A stretch of DNA of 64,000 nt, taken from contig NZ_FPAY01000001.1 in assembly GCF_900116495.1 (NCBI RefSeq), forward strand, positions 434,001 through 498,000, in the 5' to 3' direction. This document shows positions 1 to 8,646 of this stretch, piece after piece (within the stretch, counting starts at the first letter, position 1; the number at the start of each line of letters is the position of its first letter). The stretch is from Arthrobacter sp. ov118. GTDB lineage: Bacteria; Actinomycetota; Actinomycetes; Actinomycetales; Micrococcaceae. The notes beneath the pieces are model-generated. The model was given only the letters and a program-made list of their open reading frames with translations. It did no database searches and was not told the origin of the DNA. The position numbers and the translations under genes were made by a program.

Positions 1-1035
1 CTCCTAGGCGGAAGGGTTCTGTAGCTTCAGCGGAAGAACCCCGGCCTCCGCCCTCAGGGCTGCGGCCAAACCCGCGGAGGCCCCAGCCGCAGCGGGTCTC
101 CGCTGGAGCTTCGACCCACCAGTGGGCCATTTGCTTACGGCAGCATTGGCAATTTTGCTCACCGGCACGCAACAGGGACACGAGAGCCCAGGCAATTACA
201 ACCAGCCCCTGGTTCCCATCGAACCCGCACCAAAGGAAGCATCATGTTCAAACTCCAACCCACAGCCAGCTACAACGATGTCGTCATCCCGTCGTCGGTC
301 AGTCCAATCCAGATGGAGCCCGTAGGGCTCCTCCGGCCAGTCAGGCCACTGGCCGGCTATGGTCCGCAGAGGCGGAAGAGCGAAGAAAACCCGAAACGAT
401 TTGGCAGGCCCGTACCTGGGACGCAACAAAACGCCACTACACCTCCCTTGGCCTATGCAGGATCTGTGCGTCCCAAGCTGCATGGGGCCACCAGCTAGGA
501 TTCACCACGGTGGTTCCGCCCTGCCGATATTGTTTGCCTGTGGTACTTACTTTTCCCGTCAACGAGCCGGGCGAGTGGCGCTCGAACTCTCCTCGTCGCG
601 GGGCTCCCCTCTCGGCCGAGTTGACAGCTCTTCGGCGCTAAACGCGGGGCACGTCCGTTAGGGATGGCGTTGATCGAAACACTTGGATAGGGGCTCGACC
701 AACGGGAGAACCAATCTCGTTTAGGGCCCGCTCGATCCGCGGAACAGGCGCTCTAAAGGGATCTGAAGCCAATCCGCTGACAACGCCAACCGGCAACAGG
801 GCGCACACCGCCAACGGACCCAAAGTATCAGCAGAATTAACTGCACATGCCGCTTAGCGGTGACCATACGGGGCACCAAACAGAGGCGCGGCGTCCATCC
901 ACTCGTTCTCACGGGTGCGGTCGTTCACCACGCGGGGCACCCCTGTGGCAAGGGGTGCCCCTATCGGATAGCCGCTCAAGGAATCGGGGATGGACCCGGA
1001 TCGCGTGCAGCCAACTCTCCGTGATCCACCTCGGG
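1..1035. other. Left-edge stretch without a supportable gene
   Basis: Only short overlapping open frames are present on both strands, and none has a recognisable domain. The longest candidates are a minus-strand frame at 638-823 with a hydrophobic N-terminus and a minus-strand frame at 4-195 ending in LKLQNPSA. Neither has a convincing ribosome binding site. The one clear structure is the perfect hairpin at 934-961. The stretch may be decayed mobile DNA at the island edge, but nothing visible proves that. Confidence 0.5.
934..961. repeat. Perfect 10-bp inverted repeat downstream of the HNH gene
   Basis: GGGGCACCCC (934-943) and GGGGTGCCCC (952-961) are separated by an 8-nt loop. The hairpin lies about 75 bp past the stop of the minus-strand HNH gene, so it could end that transcript. 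No T-run follows on either strand, so an intrinsic terminator is not established. Confidence 0.6.
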
Positions 1036-2016
1036 TCATGCGGCGGCGGATTTCGTGAGGGTGTTCAGGACCATCGGCCAAAGCACCGTCGGAAAACGTC
1101 GCCGCCCTAGAAGACTACCTTCACGTTGCGAGGAGGAAGCTCCTACGTTTCTTGCCTTCCTTTCGCGCCTCGCGGCGCGCCAGTCTTCGACGGTGCTGTC
1201 GCGCTTCGACTGGTTGCAGGAGCCGCAGGCCGGGGTCACGTTGCTGAGGCAATGGGGACCTCCCTTCGAGAGCGGGATGACATGATCCATTTGCATGTCG
1301 TAGGTCCGATCTTCACAGTAGGTACAGCGGAAATCCGCGGCCACGAGCACCGCGAACCAGTCTGCGGCGGTGAACTGTTCGTAGCCAGGATTATTGACTT
1401 TCCTTGCCCGGCGGTCCCCTTCACGTTTGTTTTTGTTGATCCTGGCACGCACAGGCTCAGTCATCTGGAGATCAATCATCCACGCCTTTACCTGATGCTC
1501 GGGTGTGCAAGCCTTCTGATTGGAGCGGCCGCGGGATATGTCGATCCCGCAGCCCTCAAGTACGCAGAAGCGGGGGCCCGCCGACTTGGCGCGCTTGTCC
1601 GCGCGAAGGTTGCTGAGATAGTGCTTATTGCACATGCCGGCCCTGAACTGGCCTGAAGGATCCTCGTCGTAGGTGACGCCGCAATCCTCGAAGCTGCAGA
1701 CCGGAGGATCAACGGTTCCATAGTTCTTCATCCACTCGCGGTGCTTGCGGCACACGCCATCGTAAAGACGTTTTGCGTGGCCGCAACCGTGTACGTCGCA
1801 TTGTCCTTGTAGGCCAAGCAATGTCCAGAGCTCAGAAAGCCCTGTCCCTACGAGCTTCCCGCTGGTGGGCCACTGTTCGGGGCCGATAGAGGTGGGTGCC
1901 GTCAGAGAATCTGTGTCATCCACGAGGGTCGAGTACCACCCGTGGGGCGGAAGATCCCATGAATCCACTGCTTGGGGCCAGTGCGCTGGCCCGGCCCCGG
2001 AGGCTCGCTCGCCCAT
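1036..2016 (-). CDS. HNH endonuclease with three N-terminal Cys/His fingers
   Basis: This 326-residue protein is probably a DNA nuclease. The C-terminal HNH module is complete: CTYC at 231-234, MDHVIPLSKGG at 243-253, the Asn at 259 and CGSC at 264-267, a metal-binding beta-beta-alpha fold with zinc-binding cysteines. Before it lie three similar units of two cysteines, a third cysteine and a histidine, at about 73-92, 107-132 and 151-174. These look like tandem zinc knuckles that could bind DNA or position the nuclease. The ATG at 2016 is followed by a poorly conserved N-terminus, so the true start could be further in. The gene is divergent from the XRE regulator at 2102. The role (restriction, homing or phage-derived packaging nuclease) cannot be decided from sequence. 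Confidence 0.8.
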   Translation of the reverse strand: MGERASGAGPAHWPQAVDSWDLPPHGWYSTLVDDTDSLTAPTSIGPEQWPTSGKLVGTGLSELWTLLGLQGQCDVHGCGHAKRLYDGVCRKHREWMKNYGTVDPPVCSFEDCGVTYDEDPSGQFRAGMCNKHYLSNLRADKRAKSAGPRFCVLEGCGIDISRGRSNQKACTPEHQVKAWMIDLQMTEPVRARINKNKREGDRRARKVNNPGYEQFTAADWFAVLVAADFRCTYCEDRTYDMQMDHVIPLSKGGPHCLSNVTPACGSCNQSKRDSTVEDWRAARRERKARNVGASSSQREGSLLGRRRFPTVLWPMVLNTLTKSAAA

Positions 2017-2101
2017 CTTCCGTACCTCGACTTCTCAGGTAGTCATCTGCATGTATCACTAGTAGAGCAGACAGACTTACAATTTTGGTTGGCATTGATT
2101 C

Positions 2102-2419
2102 ATGCCCACTCGCCCGCGCCAGTCCTCCGAAGAGCAGACGCTCCGATGGGCTGCTCGCAGGGAGAGCGTGGGGGCGCGCATTAGAGAAATCCGCTTGGCA
2201 CAGGACTTGTCGCAGGAAGCGCTGGCTCTAGAGTCAGGACTCAGCCGCAACATGATCATCGGGATTGAGTGGGGCCGAAAGAGCGTCGCCTATGAACGGC
2301 TATGGGACATCGCGGCAGTCTTGGATGTGCCGATCTCATCACTTTTAGCGGCGCCAGGATCCAAGCCCGTCACAACACCGTATCGAGGCGGCAGCCGGTC
2401 AATGGAGCCTAGACCGTAG
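2102..2419 (+). CDS. XRE-family helix-turn-helix regulator
   Basis: The 105-residue protein has an XRE/Cro-type HTH at about residues 22-78. The pattern GARIREIRLAQDLSQEALA, then SGLSRNMIIGIEWGRKS, then a helix with VLDVPISSLL matches the family closely. The short C-terminal tail is low in complexity. It is transcribed divergently from the HNH gene across an 85-bp gap, so it may control that gene and itself. XRE proteins are common repressors in mobile islands. The target is inferred from position only. Confidence 0.8.
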   Translation: MPTRPRQSSEEQTLRWAARRESVGARIREIRLAQDLSQEALALESGLSRNMIIGIEWGRKSVAYERLWDIAAVLDVPISSLLAAPGSKPVTTPYRGGSRSMEPRP

Positions 2420-2564
2420 GCGTGCTGACCTTGGCTTCGGCTTGCCCCCGGAAGGCTTACGACGTTTCTGAGCGGAACGATTTGAACGGCATACAGAGTT
2501 TGAAAAATGTCGCCGCCGCCACGGGACCATAGACAGAGGTGGACCCCCGGGCTATCTTGAGCAA

Positions 2565-3413
2565 ATGAGTTGGCCGGGACGTCCTTGGAATTCCATTAGT
2601 GACTGTCCAGTTGGCCCGATGATCGGAGCCATTTTCTCAGCGCTGGCCCTATCGCTAGCGATGGTTCTCGTCGGTTGCTCAGCCGGCCCTGGAAGTGTTA
2701 CCGACCCTGCCACGAGATCAGCAGCGGGACCCACGACTTCCCTCTCAAGCCCTGCTCCGGCACCGAGCCCAACCGAAACGCCCACGTCATCACCCGGATC
2801 AGCCGTAGCGCAGGCCTCCCCTCCTGAACGGTTAACCCCAAAAGTTAGTCTCAAGACTTACGCTCACAATCAGGTGTCGTTCAGTTATCCCGCCGATTGG
2901 ACCGTTGTGCGGGAATCGAGTACTAGTGTCCTGGTCCTCGATGAGCACCAGCAAAGGATCGCATCATTCAATGCCGATATTCCACGTGGCGCCAGCCCTT
3001 GCGGCGGAGTGGAGCCTGCTCGAATAATAACTCTAGAGGTAATTCCACTCGATCTACCAGTTTCACCCAGCATTAAGGGCACGGCATACGTGCAGACCCA
3101 GTTTGCTTTCACTCTAATTGAAGGCAAAGAGCTTTGGGCAACAATGGCCATAACCGGGTTTCAAAGAAGTGCCGATGGAACCGGTTGTTACATTACAAAT
3201 GAAGTCCGGGGACCTGAAGATTCCACAGGCGACTACTCATTCGGCGACTGCGTGGTCTTAACTATGGACGGTGCTCGCATGGGTAGAACGGGCGCAGTTG
3301 CAACTACGCTTCCAGACTTTCAAAGCGTCGACGAAGCTAGGGAATTTATGAAAACGCCCTTCTATTCAAACTTTAAAAATATGCTCATTTCATTGAGGAT
3401 TGCAACTCGATAG
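2565..3413 (+). CDS. Putative secreted lipoprotein, function unknown
   Basis: The N-terminus has a hydrophobic segment ending in LVGC, a lipobox with the acylated cysteine at residue 38. A Pro/Ser/Thr-rich linker follows (about 40-85), typical of surface lipoproteins of Gram-positive bacteria. An extracellular domain with four further cysteines covers the rest. It begins YAHNQVSFSYPADWTVV, a motif seen in PsbP-like or bacterial photosystem-like lipoproteins, but I do not claim that family. The ATG at 2619 would put the cysteine at residue 20 but leaves no basic residue in the signal n-region, so the longer start is kept. It converges with the pentapeptide gene. Confidence 0.65.
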   Translation: MSWPGRPWNSISDCPVGPMIGAIFSALALSLAMVLVGCSAGPGSVTDPATRSAAGPTTSLSSPAPAPSPTETPTSSPGSAVAQASPPERLTPKVSLKTYAHNQVSFSYPADWTVVRESSTSVLVLDEHQQRIASFNADIPRGASPCGGVEPARIITLEVIPLDLPVSPSIKGTAYVQTQFAFTLIEGKELWATMAITGFQRSADGTGCYITNEVRGPEDSTGDYSFGDCVVLTMDGARMGRTGAVATTLPDFQSVDEAREFMKTPFYSNFKNMLISLRIATR

Positions 3414-3450
3414 AACGTAGTTATCATGAATTTATTGCCTTAAACGGCAG

Positions 3451-4470
3451 CTAATAGGGGCAAGTTCCGAGGCCAACCTTTGTGGAGTCAAATCCCGCAG
3501 GCCATAAAGTTGTGGAATCGAAGCACACCTTATCGAACTTGGCGCTTCCCGCGCCTGTCGAGCCTCGAAAAGACGCAGAGCGCAAGTCTGCCCCGTCAAA
3601 GTCAGCGCCCGCGATATTTGCTCCGGAAAGATCAGCGCCAATAAAGTTACTTCTACTTAAGTTTGCATTGGTCACATCCGCCCTGCGGAGAATTGCTCCA
3701 GTTAGATTTGCACCCGGCAGGTTGGCGTCGATTAGCTTAGAGCCGGTGAGATTAGCGTTCGATAGATTTGCATTAGGAAGATTTGCGCCGGAGAGATCCG
3801 CTTCCTTCAGGAGAGTTTTGGACAGGTTCGCTTCAGTCAGGTCGGCGTTCATCATCTTTGAATTGCCTGCATCGGCATTCGGCATGCTGACATGACTCAT
3901 GAAAGCATCCTCAAGATCTGTGAATACGAGAGTCGACGATGAAAGATCTGCATTTTGAAATTTTGCATTCTTGAGGAATGCATATGACATATCGACCCCG
4001 GTTAAAGAGGCTTCTCCAAAATCCGCCCCTTCGAGCTGCAGGCCTGGAAGTTTCTGGTCGGTGAGATCGATGCTGACAAATGAACGGGGTACTAGAAGAG
4101 GGGAAGCATGATCACGTACAAATCTCAGATTTTCGCGGCGGTCGGCCAAAGTTGCCGCTACAGCGGCCGCTGCCCTCTCCCTTTCGGCACGGGCGTCATC
4201 AACCCAGGCTTGGGATGCAAAGAGCGCTCCAGCAAGCAGACCAGCTACCACAATGTCGCGGAGCCACCACGGAGGGTCGCCCTTCGAGCCCGTTTGGGTA
4301 ACTTGTCCAGCATGCCGATTTTGTATGCCACGCGAGCGAATCCTACTCGCTCGCCATTTCTGGCTCAGACGATGCACCAATCGCACGTGGCCAGCTTTGC
4401 CAGCAGTGGGTGGCCGGCCCACCGAGGCGTCGACCTCCACTGGGCGCCTATGTTTAGGCGAATGCACCAT
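3451..4470 (-). CDS. Membrane-anchored pentapeptide-repeat protein
   Basis: A single membrane segment (about 68-87, WWLRDIVVAGLLAGALFASQ) is followed by a charged alanine-rich stretch and then pentapeptide repeats from about 128 to near the C-terminus at 339. The A(D/N)LXX pattern is repeated many times, for example ADLSGANLPNANLSNANLTG, which predicts a right-handed quadrilateral beta-helix. Such proteins often act as scaffolds; a few protect DNA gyrase (Qnr-like), but those lack a membrane anchor. The start is uncertain because residues 1-65 are basic and poorly structured, and a shorter start is possible. It converges with the lipoprotein gene across 37 bp. The role is unknown. Confidence 0.75.
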   Translation of the reverse strand: MVHSPKHRRPVEVDASVGRPPTAGKAGHVRLVHRLSQKWRASRIRSRGIQNRHAGQVTQTGSKGDPPWWLRDIVVAGLLAGALFASQAWVDDARAERERAAAAVAATLADRRENLRFVRDHASPLLVPRSFVSIDLTDQKLPGLQLEGADFGEASLTGVDMSYAFLKNAKFQNADLSSSTLVFTDLEDAFMSHVSMPNADAGNSKMMNADLTEANLSKTLLKEADLSGANLPNANLSNANLTGSKLIDANLPGANLTGAILRRADVTNANLSRSNFIGADLSGANIAGADFDGADLRSASFRGSTGAGSAKFDKVCFDSTTLWPAGFDSTKVGLGTCPY

Positions 4471-4656
4471 GGGGGAAGCATAGCTGAGCCGGCAGGGGCC
4501 ATCCCGAATACTGGCGTCCCCAAATGGGCTAGGAAGAAAGCTTCCAGACCCGTTCGCAATAAAGGGCGCTAACCACCACCGGGGATCGGCGTCCCCTCTC
4601 GGGAGTCCCTCCCCCGCCCCCTCCTTGGACTACAGCATTGGTTACTTCAGTGGCAC

Positions 4657-5430
4657 TTGGAAGGTCGCTCACCGGTAAAGCGGCCCATCATCGACGGCTA
4701 CCGGCACACGCTGGCAGGCCTGTCGTCAGCCACGGTTGCGGCCAAATTGGCCGCGCTCTCCAGCTTCTACCGTTACGCGGTATCCGCTGACGTGATCGCG
4801 GGCGGTAATCCGGTGGAGTTGGTGAAGCGTCCCAAGGTGGATGCTGACCACTCCAGCACTGAGGGCATGACGAAAGATCAGGCGCGGGCTCTGCTGGCGG
4901 CGGCACGGGCTGACGGCCCGCGCTCCCATGCTCTCGTGTCCCTCCTGCTGTTCACCGGGATCCGGCTCAGTGAAGCGCTGAGTGCCAGCACGGCGGACTA
5001 CGGCCACGACACCGGACACCGGACGCTGAGCATCCGGCGCAAGGGTGGCAAGGATGGCAAGGTGGCCGTGCCGGCCCCGGCTGTGGAAGCGCTGAACACC
5101 TACCTCGGAACCACCGGCCGTGAGCTGGTGGCCGGCGCGGCAGGTGCTGTCCTGCCGCTGTTCACCACGGCTACCGGGAAACGGTGGGCGGCGTCGGAGG
5201 CATTCCGCACCGTGCAGCGGCTGGCCAAGCGTGCCGGGATGGAGGGCAGGATCAGTCCGCATTCACTCCGTCACACGTTCGCCACGATTGCACTGGATGC
5301 AGGGACTACCCTGCATGACCTCCAGGACAGCATGGGTCACGCTGATCCCCGCACCACTCGGCGTTATGATCGGGCGCGGAGCACTCTGGCAAAGGCAGCT
5401 GGCTACGACGTGGCGCGGGCCTTGGCCTGA
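4657..5430 (+). CDS. Tyrosine recombinase/integrase, N-terminus short
   Basis: The C-terminal catalytic domain has the full set of residues: Arg103 in TGIRLSE, Lys129 in RRKGGKDGK, His202 and Arg205 in HSLRHTF, His228 in GHADPRTT and the nucleophile Tyr237 in RRYDRA. It is close to XerC/D-type and phage integrases. At 257 aa from a TTG start it lacks about 40 residues of the usual SAM-like core-binding domain. The open frame continues upstream to 4573 without an ATG but does not supply the missing fold. The gene is therefore either 5'-truncated or uses a non-standard start, and activity is doubtful. It lies beside the four-gene operon. Confidence 0.75.
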   Translation: MEGRSPVKRPIIDGYRHTLAGLSSATVAAKLAALSSFYRYAVSADVIAGGNPVELVKRPKVDADHSSTEGMTKDQARALLAAARADGPRSHALVSLLLFTGIRLSEALSASTADYGHDTGHRTLSIRRKGGKDGKVAVPAPAVEALNTYLGTTGRELVAGAAGAVLPLFTTATGKRWAASEAFRTVQRLAKRAGMEGRISPHSLRHTFATIALDAGTTLHDLQDSMGHADPRTTRRYDRARSTLAKAAGYDVARALA

Positions 5431-5464
5431 CTTCCTTGGGGCGAATGTGGGCGGTGGGAGGTTT

Positions 5465-6694
5465 CTAAAGCAAATCTAGCGAGGACATCACTCTCGCCCA
5501 CATAGTTAGGTGCGCGCAGGACTCTTCCGCTCGTCGTACAACCTTCTGAGGTGCGGAGAGTCTTTGAAGGGCCAGCCTGAAATCGCTGGCGTCTCGCTCG
5601 AGTTCCTCGATTACCTGAGGGGTCGGCATGTCGAGCCATTTCTCGATCTCGGCTGCCCGTACGCGGACGGAATGCTGCATCAGACCGTGGTAGTCCATGT
5701 CACTCGGGGAGAGTCCGGAGCATTCCACGCACTCGCAATCTATAAGCTCAGGAAACTCACGCCAAATAATTTCAGCTATGTCTACGCCTATGTACCTGTG
5801 GAGTTTGGGTACGTAGTATCGGGCGGGCGGAGCACCCGACGTGGGCAGTTCGACCCAATCTCTATATTCACCAAAGCCGATGCCATGAGAAGAGCCGGAA
5901 AGGCCATGCCGAGAAAACAATACTGAAAGGAACCCGCCGTACAGCGCGAATACACGCTGGTTCCGAGATGCGCATTCCCGCAGTGCAGCACCGTAAGAAA
6001 CTAGCTCAGATTCGCTACTTACCCTGAATTCATCGAGGCCGCTTATCCAGGCTACGAGTTCGCCGTCGCTATGCTTAGAGGCCAGGCGGCCCCACGTCCT
6101 GGCGGAACTGGCGGCGATAACCCGGCGAAGCTTAGACGCAACGCCTTTAGCATGGGCATATTCTACGGAGGCAGTCCATAGGCGGTCGGAAACGTCGGCC
6201 CAACCGTCGCCTTCGCTGTCAACCATTGTGTAAGGCGGCAGAACGAACGCGGGGTCCTGTCGGTCCTGAGGGAGGACAGGCTCTTTAAGTCGGGCCGCGT
6301 ACTTCTCAAATGTCTTGACTTGAACATTCTCGAAGCCCACGTTGAAGTCGATCCAATGTGAGGCAACATTCTTAATCAGTCCATCGTGGAAGTCACGAGG
6401 ACTTGGGGCAAAACTACGATTTATGAGTTCAGGAGCCCCGAGTACGTCTGCCAGCATGACATGGGACTTCTTCGGCGTACCGAGCCGGTTTTGAAAAAGC
6501 GGAAACCGAGGATCAATGACGTATGGATCGTTCGATCGAGCGGAAAGACTGAGAACAAATCCTCGCGTCCCTTCTGCTTGAAACGCGGCGATAGTCCCAG
6601 GAACAATAAGCCCGTCAAAGTAATCCGACAGTTCCCGAACGGTCTGTTGGTCAGTGGAACCGTAGCTCAAGTAATGCTGAAACCGACTAAACAT
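5465..6694 (-). CDS. TIM-barrel protein resembling tRNA-guanine transglycosylase (DpdA-like)
   Basis: This 409-residue protein is the last gene of the operon. I do not know a named family for it, but several blocks line up with tRNA-guanine transglycosylases in the right order. YVIDPRFPLFQ (58-68) corresponds to the catalytic (I/L)DSGGFQ block. RVFALYGGFLS (247-257) corresponds to LFGIVQGG. GIGFGE (271-276) corresponds to the base-binding GGLxVGE. PARYYV (290-295) corresponds to KPRYLM. CECVEC (320-325) reproduces the CxCxxC zinc cluster, with histidines at 336 and 341. The second-aspartate segment (usually PTRxARxG) between RYLM and the zinc site is missing or rearranged. The ATG at 6694 overlaps the upstream gene by 8 nt and has AGTGGGGAC before it; the longer GTG form from 6730 is less likely. 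Its substrate could be tRNA or DNA, as for DpdA; this is inference. Confidence 0.6.
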   Translation of the reverse strand: MFSRFQHYLSYGSTDQQTVRELSDYFDGLIVPGTIAAFQAEGTRGFVLSLSARSNDPYVIDPRFPLFQNRLGTPKKSHVMLADVLGAPELINRSFAPSPRDFHDGLIKNVASHWIDFNVGFENVQVKTFEKYAARLKEPVLPQDRQDPAFVLPPYTMVDSEGDGWADVSDRLWTASVEYAHAKGVASKLRRVIAASSARTWGRLASKHSDGELVAWISGLDEFRVSSESELVSYGAALRECASRNQRVFALYGGFLSVLFSRHGLSGSSHGIGFGEYRDWVELPTSGAPPARYYVPKLHRYIGVDIAEIIWREFPELIDCECVECSGLSPSDMDYHGLMQHSVRVRAAEIEKWLDMPTPQVIEELERDASDFRLALQRLSAPQKVVRRAEESCAHLTMWARVMSSLDLL

Positions 6695-7139
6695 GAATGT
6701 CCCCACTCTCCATGAGCTTTTGCCGCGCACGTTGGCGAGAATGTCCCCCGCAAACCGCTGATCCTGGGCGCAACAATACCGCTGGTTTCGACTCGCCTAC
6801 GACGATGACGCCAACACCAAAGCGCTGCGCTTGCTCTAAGTTCGCTTGTCTTGGGTGGTGTCCAATCACAATCCACGATTTGTCGAACGTCTGTCGGTTG
6901 TAGACGGCTTGCTCGAGCACTCGTCCGAAGCCGCCCAATTTCAGCTCGAAAGCGGACATAACGCCAGATTTAGTCATCGTCACGAGGTCCACGCGTCGTC
7001 CGTTGACAGGCACCTCGCGCATCACAACAGAGTCCGAGCGAACCCACCGGTTGCGCTGCAGCCACTCTACGAGCGGTGGCATCATGCGAGACTCCCCGCT
7101 CGTATCGAAAGCCTTGTCGTCGTCAAGGAAAAGCATCAT
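6687..7139 (-). CDS. PD-(D/E)XK nuclease-like protein
   Basis: The 150-residue protein carries the core signature of the PD-(D/E)XK nuclease fold: Asp51 in RRVDLV, Glu65-x-Lys67 in AFELKL and a helix with Gln77 in LEQAVYNRQ, followed by the strand SWIVIG. This arrangement is shared by small endonuclease-like domains and Holliday-junction resolvase relatives. The C-terminal 30 residues are basic and low in structure. The start ATG overlaps the stop of the upstream gene (ATGA at 7139-7136), so translation is coupled. The position between a membrane protein and the TGT-like enzyme suggests one functional unit. Nuclease activity is inferred from the residues only. Confidence 0.65.
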   Translation of the reverse strand: MMLFLDDDKAFDTSGESRMMPPLVEWLQRNRWVRSDSVVMREVPVNGRRVDLVTMTKSGVMSAFELKLGGFGRVLEQAVYNRQTFDKSWIVIGHHPRQANLEQAQRFGVGVIVVGESKPAVLLRPGSAVCGGHSRQRARQKLMESGDIHV

Positions 7140-7747
7140 CTCAGCACCACGCCCGCGTCGGCAGCGACTGGTTTCGATTTTTCGATAGCGCCATCAACAC
7201 GAGCAACAAGGGTTGCGTAGGTTCCCCCGAAAATTAATGAGCCAAGGACTAGCCCGCCAGTGACTTTCAAAAGCAACTGCCACAACCAAGCCTCGGCAAA
7301 GAAGAACTGATAGGTGGCTGTCGTAGCACCTAAGGCAATCGTGGCGGACAAAACAAAGTACTTCAATATGCTACAAACCCTTAGTAGCCACCAGAATTCA
7401 CGTTTAACCTGATGACGTTCTCGAAGAAGTCTAATGCTAACCTTGGCCGGCTTTATCACAGTTGACGGGTCGGCGATCACATCCAAAGGATCGAAATCTA
7501 CGCCAGTATCGGGCAGAAGGCCATCAATGTGAGACTTGAGTCGCTCAAGAGACGAAAAGGCCTTACCGGTCAATGACTCGTGCGCAATGTCTATGTCAGA
7601 CCACAACCGTGTGACGGTTTTCCCTCGAAGGTGGATAAGTCCGACCGACAAACCGCAACCCGCAATGAATAACGCAACTCCTATGCCGGTGGTCAGGTCC
7701 AGATTTGGCTTGTCCGCTTGTTCGACAACATTTTCGAGCGCCCGCAT
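7136..7747 (-). CDS. Membrane protein of the four-gene operon
   Basis: This 203-residue protein has about three membrane segments: residues 19-40 (GIGVALFIAGCGLSVGLIHL), about 120-150 and about 160-187 (TGGLVLGSLIFGGTYATLVA). A soluble loop of about 75 residues lies between the first and second, and includes a short motif VIADPSTVIKPAK. No family is recognised. It begins in a TAATG overlap with the upstream gene and ends in an ATGA overlap with the nuclease gene, so all three are made from one transcript. Membrane partners of nuclease and nucleic-acid-modifying proteins are common in anti-phage systems, where they act as effectors. That role is inference here. Confidence 0.6.
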   Translation of the reverse strand: MRALENVVEQADKPNLDLTTGIGVALFIAGCGLSVGLIHLRGKTVTRLWSDIDIAHESLTGKAFSSLERLKSHIDGLLPDTGVDFDPLDVIADPSTVIKPAKVSIRLLRERHQVKREFWWLLRVCSILKYFVLSATIALGATTATYQFFFAEAWLWQLLLKVTGGLVLGSLIFGGTYATLVARVDGAIEKSKPVAADAGVVLR

Positions 7748-8307
7748 TATCCGCCGGGACCAAGCACTTGATCTCGAATGAGGGACTTAGTCGTGTACTG
7801 TTCGTATCGCGAATACACGTAGCGGATAAGTTGCCGAAGCGGCAGATAAGCAAATCTCTTTTTGAATTCAGAGAGTTCCTTCAGAGATTCTGGCGTGAGC
7901 TCTTGCTTCAAAGCCTCGAAGTAACGCCAACCGCGTTCTGTTAGGTGGAAGTCACGCGTGGTGTAGGGGTTGCCGCCAGAACCAGTGCCACCATTGCTGC
8001 CGATTAGTTCGCGCTGTTCCCACGAGTCTGACGCATCGGTGGTGAGGGAAGAAGAATCCTCGATCAGTTCTGCAGCTGCAAGAGTGTCGACGGCCTGATA
8101 GATCTTCTGTGAGAAGGGGCCAAAATTGTAGGCCTCGAAGTCGGCCTTCTGTTCAAGCCATTTGTGACTCGAGGTTTCACGCTCCAGGAGGAAGATCATT
8201 TTTTCGAGCCGTGTGATCCCCTTGATCTCTCCGGCTGGCATCTCTCCTGATGCCGGACTCCCAAGCAAGAGGACGATGGCATCATCGATCTCTATGGGGT
8301 TTCCCAT
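7747..8307 (-). CDS. Winged-helix YwgA-like protein, first gene of the operon
   Basis: The 186-residue protein has a pattern GITRLEKMIFLLE (about 30-42) followed by FEAYNFGPFSQKIYQAVDTL (about 60-79). This is the 'RLQK...FxxxxYGPYS' pattern of YwgA-like winged-helix proteins. The C-terminal half has a second predicted helical region with FLTERGWRYF-like spacing and RLIRYVYSRYEQY. It has a strong ribosome binding site (AGGAGG, 6 nt before the ATG at 8307), consistent with being the leader gene. Members of this group occur in regulatory and toxin-antitoxin or defence settings, often with unknown function. It may regulate the operon or act as a sensor; neither is shown by the sequence. Confidence 0.6.
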   Translation of the reverse strand: MGNPIEIDDAIVLLLGSPASGEMPAGEIKGITRLEKMIFLLERETSSHKWLEQKADFEAYNFGPFSQKIYQAVDTLAAAELIEDSSSLTTDASDSWEQRELIGSNGGTGSGGNPYTTRDFHLTERGWRYFEALKQELTPESLKELSEFKKRFAYLPLRQLIRYVYSRYEQYTTKSLIRDQVLGPGG

Positions 8308-8608
8308 GACTATCCCTCCTGGCGCCTACGTAACCGTGAGACTGGCATCTACCCCTGACTTTGGGTTGACTGCGGCTTTCCTGGCAACCCTCACGTTAGC
8401 CCTAGCCTAGCGTGTCTCTTTGGGTCTTAGGCGCGTATGCCGGACCACTCGGCGTGGCCCCGGCGAGGGGCTAGCCGTCCGCAGGAAGGCTCGTGAGTTC
8501 GAAAGCTAGCCTCGACACGTAGGTGACGAAAAAGTGACGAACATGTCGGGAAAGCATCGAAATAACCGGGAAAGCTTAGGAAGGCCGGCTTGTCAAGGAC
8601 TAAGCAGA

Positions 8609-8640
8609 GAACCCCCGGAAATCGTTATTTCCGGGCGTTC
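8609..8640 (-). terminator. Hairpin downstream of the tRNA-Thr fragment
   Basis: Two 14-nt arms (8609-8622 and 8627-8640) pair with one mismatch around a 4-nt loop. The hairpin sits just past the 3' end of the tRNA fragment, where a tRNA terminator would be. There is no T-run, so efficiency is uncertain. It probably travelled with the original tRNA 3' flank. Confidence 0.55.
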
Positions 8641-8646
8641 TTCTCG

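Noticed and set aside
6694..6730. Longer GTG start of the TGT-like gene
   Set aside because: It would extend the overlap with the nuclease gene to 44 nt, and the added residues do not resemble the fold.
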